From positions 1,185,926-1,249,925 of the forward strand of contig SCFE01000116.1 in assembly GCA_004352715.1 (NCBI GenBank): a stretch of 64,000 bases of DNA. The letters are read 5' to 3'. The DNA comes from Hofstenia miamia. Its lineage: Eukaryota > Xenacoelomorpha > Acoela. This document shows positions 1 to 12,769 of this stretch, in pieces; the stretch's first letter is position 1, and every line of letters begins with the position of its first letter. The translations under genes were made by a program, and so were the position numbers. The notes beneath the pieces are model-generated. The model was not told the origin of the DNA, did not search any database, and saw only the letters and a list, made by a program, of their open reading frames with translations.

Positions 1-369
1 ACATATTTAAATAAATATTTTCGCTTTTGATTATGTAAAAGCCTTTTTGACAAATTGCTCTACAGAACCATACCATTGATATCTCAACCCATAATATTGA
101 GATTTGGAACCTGGATAGACGCTGCGGTGTTCAAATCATAACATCAAGATAGCTTTTGACCTGGTGGGCCTGACAACTCACTCTGAATTTCTATCCGATA
201 CCATTTGTTAAGAGATATGGTCTTTAATTGTCACTGCAGTTTTGGAGAAGATTAAGGTGCTATTGGTATATTCAATCGGCAAAGTCAAGGTAGGAGTGAT
301 CTAGGATAAACAATGGCCTCCTTGATATCAGAGTGTCATGTAGCGCAATTATCTGGAATGCAGCAGAAT

Positions 370-505
370 TAGCCCTATTGTAAGCTGTAGCGTAGAACGG
401 TCATTTTCCAGCTAAAAAGACCTGCTATCAGATAAGAGATACAACTTGACAGAGGAAAACATCGAGAGACATTTATTTTTTATTTGCAATAAAAAATTAT
501 TTACA
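370..505 (+). pseudogene. hAT transposase C-terminal remnant
   Basis: The plus strand reads S-C-S-V-E-R-S-F-S-S, a stop, then K-D-L-L-S-D-K-R-Y-N-L-T and E-N-I-E-R-H-L. This matches the hAT dimerisation domain pattern, in which an A/S-x-x-E-R-x-F-S block precedes a short helix that ends the transposase. The in-frame stop and the lack of any upstream ORF show it is dead. Nothing else of the transposase (DDE core, BED finger) could be read upstream, so only the 3' end survives. The bases on either side (1-369 and 506-1560) hold no gene I can support. Confidence 0.55.
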
Positions 506-1557
506 GTTTGAAGAACATATTTGACCAGTTATGTCATATTTTGGCAATTTTAAGTCTCTAGTTTTTGAAGCAACTCAACATTGAGGGGGCCAAAACTTAT
601 AAGTTTTTAAATTTTCTTATATTAGGCTAGCTTACACATTTGATGATTCTATCGCTTTTGAGACAGCCTTGGGGGTTTTTATACAACTTAAAAAATACAT
701 ATTATAAACGTACATGCGTATATTTTAATATTTTAATAAAAAAAGGGAATCCAAAATTTAATCTAAGAAATGAAAGACCTTGTTCATTCAGCGATACAAT
801 TACGTTGAGCATGTCTTACAAACAAAACGCGTTAATTGTATGTTATCTCAGAGCTTGTGTCAGTAAGAAATAATATTATTCTCCATTTCTTCCGACTTCC
901 ACCTACAGACAATTGCATCTCGTTGTGATTAAATGGTTCTATTCAAAACTACGCTTGTTTGAACGATCTAATCATACAATAATTCTGGAAGAAATCGAGG
1001 TGACAGTCGAATATATTACTTCGAGTTATAAATTGCAGTTATATTCACAATGAATCTCTTCTTAGAAATTGAAATGATACTTCTATCATTTCTATCACTA
1101 GGTTTTGCATCTGATTGGTCAAATAAATCGATTATATTAAAGTGGCATTTTGTTGATAGGAATATCGTCCAGCAGAAATGCTTGAAGTAGTGTAGTCCTA
1201 AAACTATTTTTTTAAGATTTTGTGATATTTCATGTTAATTAATTGTGATAAGTGTTTCTAAAAAAAATAGTTGTTAAAGTAATTTTTTAGAATTTCAGTG
1301 CATTACATTTCTAAATTCTGTCATTTTTTACTAAGCTAGATTTGCTCAAATATTCCATACAATTATTTTCAATAATTGTTATATAAAAAATATGCTTAAT
1401 TGAATCTCTTGTTTTCTTTTTATTTCTATATAATTATTTTTTCAAGAAAATGGGTTAGTTGCATAAAATGTCTAATACTCTGAAACATTGAACTAGCTTT
1501 ATTATATTTGTGATTTTGACTTACATAAATATAGAGACAAAAATTCAATTATTCAAA

Positions 1558-1560
<3 letters not shown>

Positions 1561-1590
<30 letters not shown>
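1561..1590. repeat. (AT)15 microsatellite
   Basis: Uninterrupted AT dinucleotide run. Similar TA/AT runs recur through the window, at about 12482, 20909, 25397, 43035, 54283 and 56035, and they flank two assembly gaps. Confidence 0.95.
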
Positions 1591-1595
<5 letters not shown>

Positions 1596-2116
1596 AATAC
1601 TTCTTTGCATATCATAATCAGTACAATGAGAAAAGTATTTTTGGGTGGCGAAATTATGTTGATAACATTTGCTTTATTATTGTATCTGGAGATTAGTCTG
1701 TATAGTAAATTCCAATATTGGGGTAGCACAGACACCCCAACAGAAATATTGGGGTTGCAATTGCCACCCCTGTCACCCTAATTCCTGCGCCATTGCTTTG
1801 TGGTAGCACAGACTTACTATGGAATGATCCTCAGTTCTATTCTTTCTTTGGTTAACAGGATTTGAAGACCGTGATAATCCTGCTCTGGGCGGTGGTTGGA
1901 ATGAGTCATGGGAACAGGAGAGCAGCTTAAATTGAAAAAAATGAATGCTATATACTTTCACAAGCAATGTTTTGAAATTGTATATTAATATCATATATTC
2001 TTGAAAAACTTCATTTAGAATTTTCAATTTTAGAAGTTTCTAACATACCTAACTTTGGGCGAGCAAACCGCAAAATTGTGAACGCTTCTTAACAAGTTCC
2101 ATAGAAATGTGCGAAT

Positions 2117-2505
2117 TGGAAGTAAGTGGGTTGAGCCGGACTCAGGCCGGGCAGGGATTGGGCCTAAATATTCTGGTTAGAGTGATTAAGGGATAAAAAG
2201 GAAATCAATTTCTAAAAATCATCCTACACAAAAGAAGGAAGCGTTTCCTATTGTATCTAGGAACAGTTAGCAGCACAACAGCCTGTGTTGGAAACTCCCT
2301 TGACCGCACGCACCACACAGGCCCGTGGCTTGCATTTGAAATTTAGGGGGCATGGCCCCGCAAAGTTCAATAAATTAATCATAGTTTAACTCATATAAAA
2401 TAGTTTCACACATTTTCATTGAATTTTTAAATAGAATGAGATTTTAGTATTTTATATATTTTAACTAAAATATATTCACTCTAACTCAGTTACAGAATAT
2501 GAGAA
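2117..2505 (+). repeat. 389-bp block, first copy
   Basis: The same 389 bp occurs again at 2915-3303, with equal length and essentially identical sequence. The second copy is bounded on both sides by single Ns (2914 and 3304). It contains a GC-rich stretch (about 2250-2350) in otherwise AT-rich DNA. Exact equality and the N boundaries suggest an assembly insertion rather than a biological repeat. No coding content is recognisable. Confidence 0.85.
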
Positions 2506-2914
2506 TTAAAAGTATGGAGTTTTGTATCCAGGATGCCAAGAGGAAGAGGGCCCAGTGGCTCAACAGGGAGGGCCATGCCCCCATAGCCCCTGGACCTCCC
2601 CTAACCATGGCCCTGGCACCACAGTGCCTTAATAATGGCTGCATGGGTTTAGGGAAAATAATTTACTGTTAGCAATTTAAAACATAGATATTCATTATGC
2701 TGGTTCCGTTTGTTAGGTTGAAATGAAATTAGAAAAATATGACAGTAAAGAGTAGATATACAAAATAGTAAACCTCAATTTGAATAGTAGCGTTTAGTTA
2801 ATATCAACCTATCTGTTTTGCTTAGCCTGCCAAGAAGCACAAACTATTCAATTCCTGCAATGATTTCTTAATGCAATAGTTGAAAATCTTCAAAATAATG
2901 AATGAACTACTTTN

Positions 2915-3303
2915 TGGAAGTAAGTGGGTTGAGCCGGACTCAGGCCGGGCAGGGATTGGGCCTAAATATTCTGGTTAGAGTGATTAAGGGATAAAAAGGA
3001 AATCAATTTCTAAAAATCATCCTACACAAAAGAAGGAAGCGTTTCCTATTGTATCTAGGAACAGTTAGCAGCACAACAGCCTGTGTTGGAAACTCCCTTG
3101 ACCGCACGCACCACACAGGCCCGTGGCTTGCATTTGAAATTTAGGGGGCATGGCCCCGCAAAGTTCAATAAATTAATCATAGTTTAACTCATATAAAATA
3201 GTTTCACACATTTTCATTGAATTTTTAAATAGAATGAGATTTTAGTATTTTATATATTTTAACTAAAATATATTCACTCTAACTCAGTTACAGAATATGA
3301 GAA
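2915..3303 (+). repeat. 389-bp block, second copy between single Ns
   Basis: Copy of 2117-2505. See the first copy. The sequence after 3304 (to about 4980) holds no recognised gene; a hAT-like terminus (CAGTGGCATAGCC) lies at about 3832. Confidence 0.85.
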
Positions 3304-4983
3304 NCCCTTAGAAAAAAAGTTGGGTGCGCCCGGCTTATTAGATACATGAGTTGTGCTTATCATTTTACTAATTAATGCCATATATTAAATATTATCTTAT
3401 TTCTTAAGAAATTTTACTCGTTTCAAGTATATTTTTCCCTACTGTATATATGTCTTTTAAATCCAATAGAACAAATAGTTACATTTAAAAAGCGGTGGGA
3501 CAGAATATATGGGAATTGCAGGCTTGTTCGTCATGAAAGATGCTTGGGAATTGAATAGATGAAAGATTTCCTAAAATACAAAGATCTTACATTAGATATT
3601 GTTGTTTTGCATATTGTTTTTGCCATTGAAAATGAAAATTGTTTGTGAAGAACATATGAGACATCGTTTTCAATCGTCTATGGTTTCTTTATAATTCTCA
3701 TAAAGTCGTCTGAATATTTTGCGATGTCGTACACAGATTTGTCAATATTCATTATTTCATCTATAGCGTACTTCAAAGACTGGCTTGAAACTGCTTTATA
3801 ATGAGAAATCGTATATGCATATACATTCATACAGTGGCATAGCCAGAAAATTCTCTTGAAGGAGTATATCTTAAAATTTAAAATATCAAATTTTGATGCA
3901 TTTCTTCTCTTTGAAATACGAGCAATATTTCAGGGTGGCAATAGTTCAGAATTTACACCTCTGATTATTACAGAATTAATGTTTTGACTACAGCTCAAAA
4001 GAGTTACGGAAAAACAATATAGTGGCTTGAATGAGTGACAATAATACACAGGACTTGTCATTTTCCAACAAAAAAGAATTGCGCTAATCATATTAAAATC
4101 AATAGAACACATATAGCTCCATGTTTGGAGAGGACCTAAAGTTCGAATGCCATCTAGTCTGCTAATTGAAATAATCTTGAAAAGCTCTAATATAAGGGTG
4201 ATCTTCTGGCAGTTCTTTAGTCACCATAATCTGCTAATACTGAGTAAACATCGGATGGAAACATATGTGTAAATCTGTCGCACGTGAAAAAATCCATGAG
4301 CAACCTTCTGTGTCTGGTGAACAAACACCTGCTCCTGTCAAGGAGTCAACATCACTACCTGCAATTTCAGCGCACATGATGAGGGTTTCCCCCGAAATAT
4401 GTCTATGTCCATTGACAAATGTCTTGAAGACTGAAGAGATCAACGCAAGTGAGGAAATAGGTACAAAATTCGTTTACTCTAATAGTTACTAAAGAAGTCT
4501 ATTGTAAAAGAGCGTATGTTCCTACTTTATTCAGACCTGCTGTTTATCCAAAATTCTCAAGACCATAAAAATATAAATCGTGTCATGAGAACTTTTGAAG
4601 CTTTATAAATGACGTAGAAAAGCTAATCTATAGTGATATTATATTCTTACTGATGATTACAAATACATTGAACTATGTTTTTAAACAAACGAGTTCCTAT
4701 GTTTTTTAAGAATTTTTTTTGCAAAGAAAAAATGGATATGCACTTAGTATTGAAATCATGTCAAATGTCCTGCCCTAGTTATCATCATTGTAAAATTTAT
4801 TTGTGACATATACCTTATACCTTTACAAGGCGATAGTTATAGGAGATAAAAGACAATAAGCGCAATTAAAGCCCTTCAATAGAAATATATTTATGCAATT
4901 CAAATAGTAATGACCTCATCTTAAACACTTGAAGGAACTGATTTAATTTCGCTTAATGGGTTAGTAAAGTTATGCAATTTAAC

Positions 4984-5429
4984 CAGGGCTTCGTTGCTGG
5001 AGCCGGAGTGAAGGAGCAGAACACTTTTCTCGTAGCCGGAGCAAGAGCTGGAGAAACACTTAAAATAACGACGAAACAGCAGGAACCGGAGCCAGATATT
5101 TAAGTAACACCTCCACCTCCAAAACATTTTTAAGAAGCAATTTTCATTAGTTGATTTTTGTTCTTTAAAAAGCCTTGATGTTAGAAAAAAATGTATAAAA
5201 ATTCTTGGAAATTTTAAAATATTCGCTAAAATTTGAAAAACACCATAAGTTCGCAAACATTTGTATTTGTGAATATGTTGTAGCTCAGATCATAACAGAG
5301 CTGGAGCAGGAGTTGAAGTCATTAGTATCCCCCAATTCCTGAGCCAGAGCTGGAGCTAAATTATCATAACAATGTGCTAAGAAGCGGGAACTGAAGCAGC
5401 TTCATGTTTGGGCTTGCTCTGAAGCCCTG
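4984..5429. mobile_element. hAT-type miniature element (446 bp)
   Basis: It begins CAGGGCTTC and ends with the complement GAAGCCCTG, giving a short terminal inverted repeat of the hAT type (CAG start). The flanks are aatttaac and aattttaa, an imperfect 8-bp target duplication (6 of 8). The inside is rich in GGAGC and AGCTGGAG direct motifs near both ends, as subterminal repeats of hAT elements often are. No transposase ORF is present, so it is non-autonomous. The Ser/Cys-rich ORF readable on the minus strand here is not credible as a gene. Confidence 0.6.
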
Positions 5430-5509
5430 AATTTTAAACAGATTTTCAAGTACATACATAAAACCCCGAATAGTTTAGCGGTTTCGTGAAGTCCTTTAGT
5501 GAATAGTAA

Positions 5510-5625
5510 TTTCACGAAATCTCTGAAAGTTTAAGGTATTTGACGAAATCTTTGAAAATTTTAGGAATTTGATGAAATCTCTGAAAGTTAAATGAATTTG
5601 ACGAAATCTCTGAAAGTTTTAGGAA
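5510..5625 (+). repeat. 29-bp minisatellite, four copies
   Basis: Four head-to-tail units of 29 bp follow the pattern tttgacgaaatctctgaaag plus nine variable bases, with a partial fifth start. Units differ by a few bases. There are no spacers, so it is a tandem array and not CRISPR-like. Confidence 0.85.
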
Positions 5626-6006
5626 TTTGACCTAGGTTCATTATCTTAACTGTAACATATACACCTCAACTGATAATGCTCGAGAACGGTGGCAGTAAGT
5701 CATTATAATCGTGTCAATTTTTGATAAAATTATGATAAAATGTGATGACGAAGAGGTAAGCAATTTTCGAGCCATTTCACAAATTGATAATTGGAATGCG
5801 ATTGACTGTTGGAAAGTAAACTGCTACAAGTAGCCCATTCTATTTCTGCTCTGCTGATGTGCTTGCCCTTCCTGCAAATAGTGGTCTAAGTAAAAGCTTT
5901 TTTCATCATTTGCTTTTACCGCATTCTTATGCGATAAAAGATGGGGTTCGAAACAAAATACTTTGAAACGATTTTCATCAATTAAAAATGTTAGTTGAAT
6001 TTTTGT

Positions 6007-6758
6007 AAGCATCTAATTTTTTGATATAATTGACGAGTATATGTCAGCGTTGTTTTAATGTTCAATATTTTGCTAAGGGAATATTGGAATACAACAAGTT
6101 ATATTTAACCTAATAAGTTTATACAAAGTAATGAAAGGGTCTTGTCAATTAAAGTTACGAAAGGTGTATATAAAATCTATCACTTGACTTACCCCCTGAC
6201 ATGTATGCAGGGGTAATTTAATACATGAATAAAAATATTGAGTGCAATGACTAATATAAAAATGATAGCTAATCCGGAGGAATCTTGACAGGCTAAAATA
6301 CATTCAAATCTGAACTGAGCAGCATAATTTTTGTCTAAAACTCAGCCTTATTTTATGTAAATGGGCAGTTAGAAAATTTTATTCATTCCCACCCTTAATT
6401 GTGAATCTCAACCGTCCAAAATAAACGAAATATATAGAAAAATCAATTAAAAAATGTCATGAAATTCTTTGAAAAGTAATGGAACAGGCCTAATCAGCCT
6501 AAGAATTAAAATTTTGGTGTTATGGCTTCAAGAATATGAAAACGGAATGTTCATGGGGTGAAAACATCGTTAGTATTAAGAATACTTTTAAAAATCATTA
6601 ATTTCTTTTGTTTGCCTTTAGAGATTTTGAAGCTGTCAGTGTGTACTTGCTGAATTATAGTACTTGTAAGGAATAATAAAATATTTATATCATCAACAAA
6701 ACATGTTTGCATTTAGGCTCGATTTTCATTGCAATTTCACAATGCTTTCAAGGACATA
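6007..6758 (+). repeat. 752-bp block A, first copy
   Basis: Repeated at 7402-8153 with only about one visible base difference (near 6316 against 7709). The block ends inside the first 40 bases of the receptor exon at 8112, so this copy carries a broken exon start. It is separated from the second copy by block B and single Ns at 6759 and 7401. Confidence 0.9.
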
Positions 6759-6759
6759 N

Positions 6760-7400
6760 TAGCCTATCTCTATACATTAAAAAAAACATTTATATATCTT
6801 TTAAAATTGTTAAAATTACAAATCGCCTCTCGAAATATAGATATTTGAGCAATGGCAATTACAAATAACATAAAGGGACTTCCAAGGACATTATAGATCT
6901 TTGGCCTTTTGCATCAATAATTTGTACTGATTTTACATGCAATTTAGTCATTTAAATACCCATAATTCTATTAATTTTCAGCAATTGATAGATAGGCTCT
7001 GGATTTTTGATTGGCTGTAATCGAAAGCCATTGATTAGCTCCAAAGCATTCGTAAATAGTTGTTCAATCCTTTGCCAAATGCAATTAAGTCGAGTCCTAT
7101 CATATCATTCTGCAAGATATCCACAGTCAGGAAAAAAGAGGCGGAGTATTATTTGTCATGTACTGGTAATATGTTTTGATAGAATTTTCCATTGGTGAGT
7201 TCTTATACCTAATTGCCCTACATTACACTTTTTCATTTGATTCTAAACAAGAAAATTTTTTGAAGCAAAAATGCAAATACTTTTTTGAATTTGTGAACAT
7301 GGAAAAGCTAAAATATTATTTTTATTAGTATTGATAGACTTATTTATGTATCTGTGTTGAGAACATTATGCGAAACCTATGGAACTATGAAAATAAATAC
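6760..7400 (+). repeat. 641-bp block B, copy between single Ns
   Basis: Same length and sequence as 11502-12142. Both ends abut single Ns, which makes a misplaced contig likely. It contains a possible spliced segment (ttttcag near 6981, gtgagt near 7196), but the reading frame has a stop just after the acceptor, so no exon is called. Confidence 0.85.
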
Positions 7401-7401
7401 N

Positions 7402-8153
7402 AAGCATCTAATTTTTTGATATAATTGACGAGTATATGTCAGCGTTGTTTTAATGTTCAATATTTTGCTAAGGGAATATTGGAATACAACAAGTTATATT
7501 TAACCTAATAAGTTTATACAAAGTAATGAAAGGGTCTTGTCAATTAAAGTTACGAAAGGTGTATATAAAATCTATCACTTGACTTACCCCCTGACATGTA
7601 TGCAGGGGTAATTTAATACATGAATAAAAATATTGAGTGCAATGACTAATATAAAAATGATAGCTAATCCGGAGGAATCTTGACAGGCTAAAATACATTC
7701 AAATCTGAATTGAGCAGCATAATTTTTGTCTAAAACTCAGCCTTATTTTATGTAAATGGGCAGTTAGAAAATTTTATTCATTCCCACCCTTAATTGTGAA
7801 TCTCAACCGTCCAAAATAAACGAAATATATAGAAAAATCAATTAAAAAATGTCATGAAATTCTTTGAAAAGTAATGGAACAGGCCTAATCAGCCTAAGAA
7901 TTAAAATTTTGGTGTTATGGCTTCAAGAATATGAAAACGGAATGTTCATGGGGTGAAAACATCGTTAGTATTAAGAATACTTTTAAAAATCATTAATTTC
8001 TTTTGTTTGCCTTTAGAGATTTTGAAGCTGTCAGTGTGTACTTGCTGAATTATAGTACTTGTAAGGAATAATAAAATATTTATATCATCAACAAAACATG
8101 TTTGCATTTAGGCTCGATTTTCATTGCAATTTCACAATGCTTTCAAGGACATA
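7402..8153 (+). repeat. 752-bp block A, second copy
   Basis: Second copy of 6007-6758, running into the receptor exon. This is probably the true upstream flank of that exon, with the other copy produced by assembly. Confidence 0.85.
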
Positions 8154-8896
8154 TTTGTTACCAAAGATTTCATTCTAGTGAAAAGCTTAAGTCAATCAAT
8201 TACACAGTAGAGTTTCTCTTGGAAACCATATTACTGGTTTTTGTGATACCTTTTTTAATCATTGCCAGGTACGTTGCAGAATATTTATCCTGCCAATATT
8301 TACATCATCATTCGGAGATTCAATACGCTATCCTGCATGACAATTTTAAGTTGCTATCAAACATTGAACACTACAGAAACTTTATTAAACGTTTTCGCAT
8401 TTTTCAAGGTTTCTTCTGTCGCTATTTTACTGCACTTACGGGATATACGCTTTTCAGAATATGTTTAGCTATTCTAAGTGTAATTATCATTTTGGATAGT
8501 AATGGGACCGTAATTGAAGAAAACGCTTCGCCAATGCTATCATTAGAATGCATTCTTTATCTATTTTTAAAGGAAATGTGTCTGTACATTCTGGTCATTC
8601 GTGCTTTTATTATTAAGCCATTAAAAACGTTGTCACTTATCAGCAGAATAGAAATTACGTTGTTTTCACCTGCACACCTACCATCCATCTCAAAGCTGCT
8701 GCAACGGGATTATAGAGATAAAATCAGCAACACCATAGCAGCAATTAAAGCAATTCACAAAGTTTCCTTATCGGATGAGTTTATTTGCACAATATCTGAA
8801 AGAACTTGTCTTGGAATATTTAAATACACTGAACATTGCTTAGTTACTATGTTAGTTACAATATTTTTAACTGGCGCAAACCATTTAAATGAGTAA
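8112..8896 (+). CDS. Gustatory receptor-like 3' exon
   Basis: This large exon of an insect-type chemoreceptor (7-transmembrane ligand-gated channel family) encodes about 261 residues and ends in a normal stop. It opens after a tttgcatttag acceptor and has no ATG near the start, so a 5' exon is missing. Its layout matches the 36.4-kb receptor: a membrane segment (LLETILLVFVIPFLIIARYV), a long middle with N-F-x-K-x-F-x-x-F-Q-x-F-F-C similar to the other gene's F-Q-N-C-F-C-K-F, two more hydrophobic segments, and a last one near the C-terminus. The TYxxxxxQF end motif of insect receptors is not conserved (T-M-L-V-T-I-F). No first exon was found upstream, where the sequence is a duplicated and possibly misassembled block. 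It may be a functional gene with a lost or unassembled 5' end, or a pseudogene. Confidence 0.7.
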
Positions 8897-10141
8897 AATG
8901 TTTATCTAGGCTCTTGTAATTAAAATCGTTTCCTATTTATTTAATATGCATCAAGACTTTATTAAAATAGGTATATGCAGTTATTTAAGAGAAATAGATA
9001 AATAACGCATCTACAGTAGCTTTGAAAAGTGTATAACTCTGAACCAAATACAAATTGATCCAATAACCTTGATATTTTGCAGATAGCTTCTCTTAACAGA
9101 AAACATTAAATACACATATCCTAGCGGTATTGCATATTGTTAGCATATTTTTTGCATGTGATCAACAAAATAGGCATTTCTTATAAGAACACACAAATAA
9201 ATGGAATCAATGAAATTTGCCCTAGTTTTTCCTTCTGACTCAAATTATACAGCAAAATAACTTTATTCCCATGTGCTATCCAAATTCTACCTAAAAAATA
9301 CACCATGGGCAATAGAACGACCTAAATAAGAAATAAAAAAGCTTCAGTTTAAAAATATGTTAGCTACCCTCTGACAAAATCTCCGTGTATGTTCTTTGGG
9401 GCAAAAATATTGACACAATTTTTCAGGAAATCGAAAAAACTAAATTTCATGAGATTAAATTTTCCATAAACCTTCACCTAATCATAATTTTGATTTTTTA
9501 TAATGTGTTAGTGGTGCAATATTGCGGTGTAAATTGTTCGCGAATCCTACATGTTTAATTTTGAAATAAACAAATCCTAGACTATTTGAGCATTGAACAA
9601 AGTTGTCTTAAGATATAAATAATGACAAGTTTTGCTCAACAATATTTATTTAACACCTTTTTTTATTGATTTCAATTTGCATTAAGATTGCTGGACAGTG
9701 TGTTGCAGAGCATATTTAATGCTATGCAGTTATATATTGAATATTACTGTTAAATACTTTTTGTGTCCGAATCGTGGTAAATATCGTACATATTTCTGAA
9801 ACTAACTACATGGTTTGCTTGCAACAATAGACTTTTGCTACTTAAGTAAAATTTGTTATATTTATTGCAATAGAATTACCCGATTTTTCATCCTCTCTAA
9901 ATGCATGTGAACTATATTTTAATGTGCTTACGTTTATATTTCAACTTAAGTTGCTCAGCAATAATATTTGACAAGGATTGCAAAAGAGAAGAATATAAAC
10001 AACCAGTAGAACAGTGTAAAATAATGTGGAGGCTGTAAAATATCTTTTTACTAAATTGATAAATTTCACTACATAAATCTTGGAATGCAGTAATGAAGAA
10101 TTGTTTTTTTCTAGGATAGTATTTTTTATAAATATACATTA
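8897..10141. other. AT-rich DNA without recognised genes
   Basis: I see no ORF, repeat or RNA that can be supported between the receptor stop and the hAT element. Confidence 0.6.
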
Positions 10142-11501
10142 ATATCTATCAGAGATGGAAGTGGGACGGGTAAAGGGCAAGATTTTTCTAAAGTGGGTAC
10201 ACATGGGGCAAAAGCACTCTTGAGTTGAGAAAACTGAACAAAAAATTGCCAATTTTTGAGATTGTAAATGTAATTTTCTTACATCAAAGTTCTTTGGCTT
10301 GATAAAGTTTGGCGCATTTTGAAAAATCAATTACCATGGATTTCTAACTCTTGTTGAAATTTAATTCTATTCAATAATGCCAAGAAAATCTATTTTATCT
10401 GATTTCTCATCAATAGGTTTTACAAATATACTCGAAGTTATGCAATTAACTTTGCATAAATATATTGCATAAAATATTAGCTTTATAGAGTAAAATTCAA
10501 TAATATTTTGCTATTACTAATATATTTAATATGTATTGTCATCACATTTGTAACTAACTTCCTGTTGGCAGTAATAGTAGAGATGGCATTTCAACAAATT
10601 ACTCTGTAACTTGAATTAGACAATGTACTTTATTTAAAATCATGTAGCTAACCTCTTTCAATAAATCAGTGTTTTTCATTGATACGTGAACTTAGGAACC
10701 ACAATCCCTTTCTTTGCCAATGAAATGGAAAAGTTTCTGGCGAACTTGTAATACAGCATCTGATAGTGATTTTTCCACTATGTTCTTTGGACAAGCTTCA
10801 AATTTGCAAAATTCTTTTGAACGCCGAAGATTTAATGAAATGGATCTATCGATAAAGAAAGTAGAATCTATTTTAGAGGATCTAAAACCTAGAGCTGTGG
10901 TCTTGACCAAATTTTAAACAGTTTTCTAAAAACATACTCAAATGAAATGTGTATTCATTTATTCAAGCTCTTTCATTTTATTATGAGTGATGATAATTAT
11001 CCTGAGATGTGGGAAATTGCAAAAATAATTCCTGTTTATAAAAAGGTTCAAAATCTGAGGTTTCAAATTATATGCAGATTAGTGGCTTCTTTTTGAAAAA
11101 GTTATCTTTGATACATTATATCCATTAATTACAAATCAGATATCATCTAATCAACACGGATTTCGATCTGGATTCTCTACAATAAAGCAATTATTACTAT
11201 TTATTAAAGTGATGAGGAATTGTCTCACTTCCTGTAACAATCATAGATTTTTGAAAGGCATTTGATCGTGTACGTCATGATTTGCTAATTATGAAACTTG
11301 AGCATACATTTGAAATTGGTGGTAATTTTTTAACCTATTAGCTTTCTACCCACATTTACCAAAGCCAGTAATGAGTGGAGTACCAAAAGTATCCTGCTTG
11401 GGTCCAATTCTATTCTTGCTTTCATTGATTATCCTCACACGAAATATTTTGTGACTACTTTCAATAGATGGCGCACAAAAATTCTGCAATTATTCAATCT
11501 A

Positions 11502-12142
11502 TAGCCTATCTCTATACATTAAAAAAAACATTTATATATCTTTTAAAATTGTTAAAATTACAAATCGCCTCTCGAAATATAGATATTTGAGCAATGGCAA
11601 TTACAAATAACATAAAGGGACTTCCAAGGACATTATAGATCTTTGGCCTTTTGCATCAATAATTTGTACTGATTTTACATGCAATTTAGTCATTTAAATA
11701 CCCATAATTCTATTAATTTTCAGCAATTGATAGATAGGCTCTGGATTTTTGATTGGCTGTAATCGAAAGCCATTGATTAGCTCCAAAGCATTCGTAAATA
11801 GTTGTTCAATCCTTTGCCAAATGCAATTAAGTCGAGTCCTATCATATCATTCTGCAAGATATCCACAGTCAGGAAAAAAGAGGCGGAGTATTATTTGTCA
11901 TGTACTGGTAATATGTTTTGATAGAATTTTCCATTGGTGAGTTCTTATACCTAATTGCCCTACATTACACTTTTTCATTTGATTCTAAACAAGAAAATTT
12001 TTTGAAGCAAAAATGCAAATACTTTTTTGAATTTGTGAACATGGAAAAGCTAAAATATTATTTTTATTAGTATTGATAGACTTATTTATGTATCTGTGTT
12101 GAGAACATTATGCGAAACCTATGGAACTATGAAAATAAATAC
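11502..12142 (+). repeat. 641-bp block B, copy within the LINE
   Basis: Same sequence as 6760-7400, and contiguous here with non-N flanks, so this is the likelier true location. It splits the LINE reverse transcriptase between the GPILF and YADD motifs. Confidence 0.8.
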
Positions 12143-12400
12143 AGTATGTGTCAAGTACTGAATAATCTTTTATTTTACAGTGACAATTTTTTAAGAATTG
12201 TTTAAAGCATGGGTGCCAAAATGGGGGTAGAAGGCTATTCTAGTCAGAAAAAGATTTTCTATAAAGCTATCGATTAGACTGGTAGTTTTTTACCTAAAAT
12301 TACAACATTGTTTATGCACTACAATGTAATGACGAATTATAGTTTCAACCAGTGAATGACATTCTAGGTTCTAGTAGGATCCTATAATATGATTTAATTG

Positions 12401-12769
12401 AAAATTTATAAATGCCTGATTTAATTGCAGCACTATTTGTTTTGTTTGTGGACTGGAAACTCCAAGTTTTTTTAAAACTCAATATATATATATATATATA
12501 GTTTGGATTTCAAATTTTTATTTTGTAAACTTTTCTTTATATACATATTTTGTCAACTGCAATTTAATTACATGATTTATATTTATAAATCGTATCATTA
12601 AAAATGTCAAAAATCTTATTATTTTAATTGTTTCAAATATTCTAAAAAAATTTTAGTACCTATCATAATTTGAACAATGTATGTTGTCATTGCGATTTTG
12701 AGTATTGTCAAATATTTTGACTAATAGTCAAAAATAGGTTTCTGCGCAAATTTCATTGCATATACATGG
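12401..12769 (+). repeat. 369-bp block, first copy
   Basis: Repeated at 14330-14698, between a single N (14329) and the 1-kb gap. It includes a short (AT)n run. The second copy is best explained as an unmerged overlapping contig end. Confidence 0.85.

Noticed and set aside
4234-4492. Overlapping plus and minus 70-codon frames
   Set aside because: No recognisable domain, no conserved partner, and both strands open equally, as expected by chance.
5510-5625. CRISPR-like array
   Set aside because: The 29-bp repeats have no spacers and sit in a eukaryotic, transposon-rich context; it is a minisatellite.
7007-7198. 63-codon frame present in both block B copies, with a gtgagt donor
   Set aside because: The same frame has a stop just after the acceptor at 6981, there is no ATG, and the block is an unidentified repeat.
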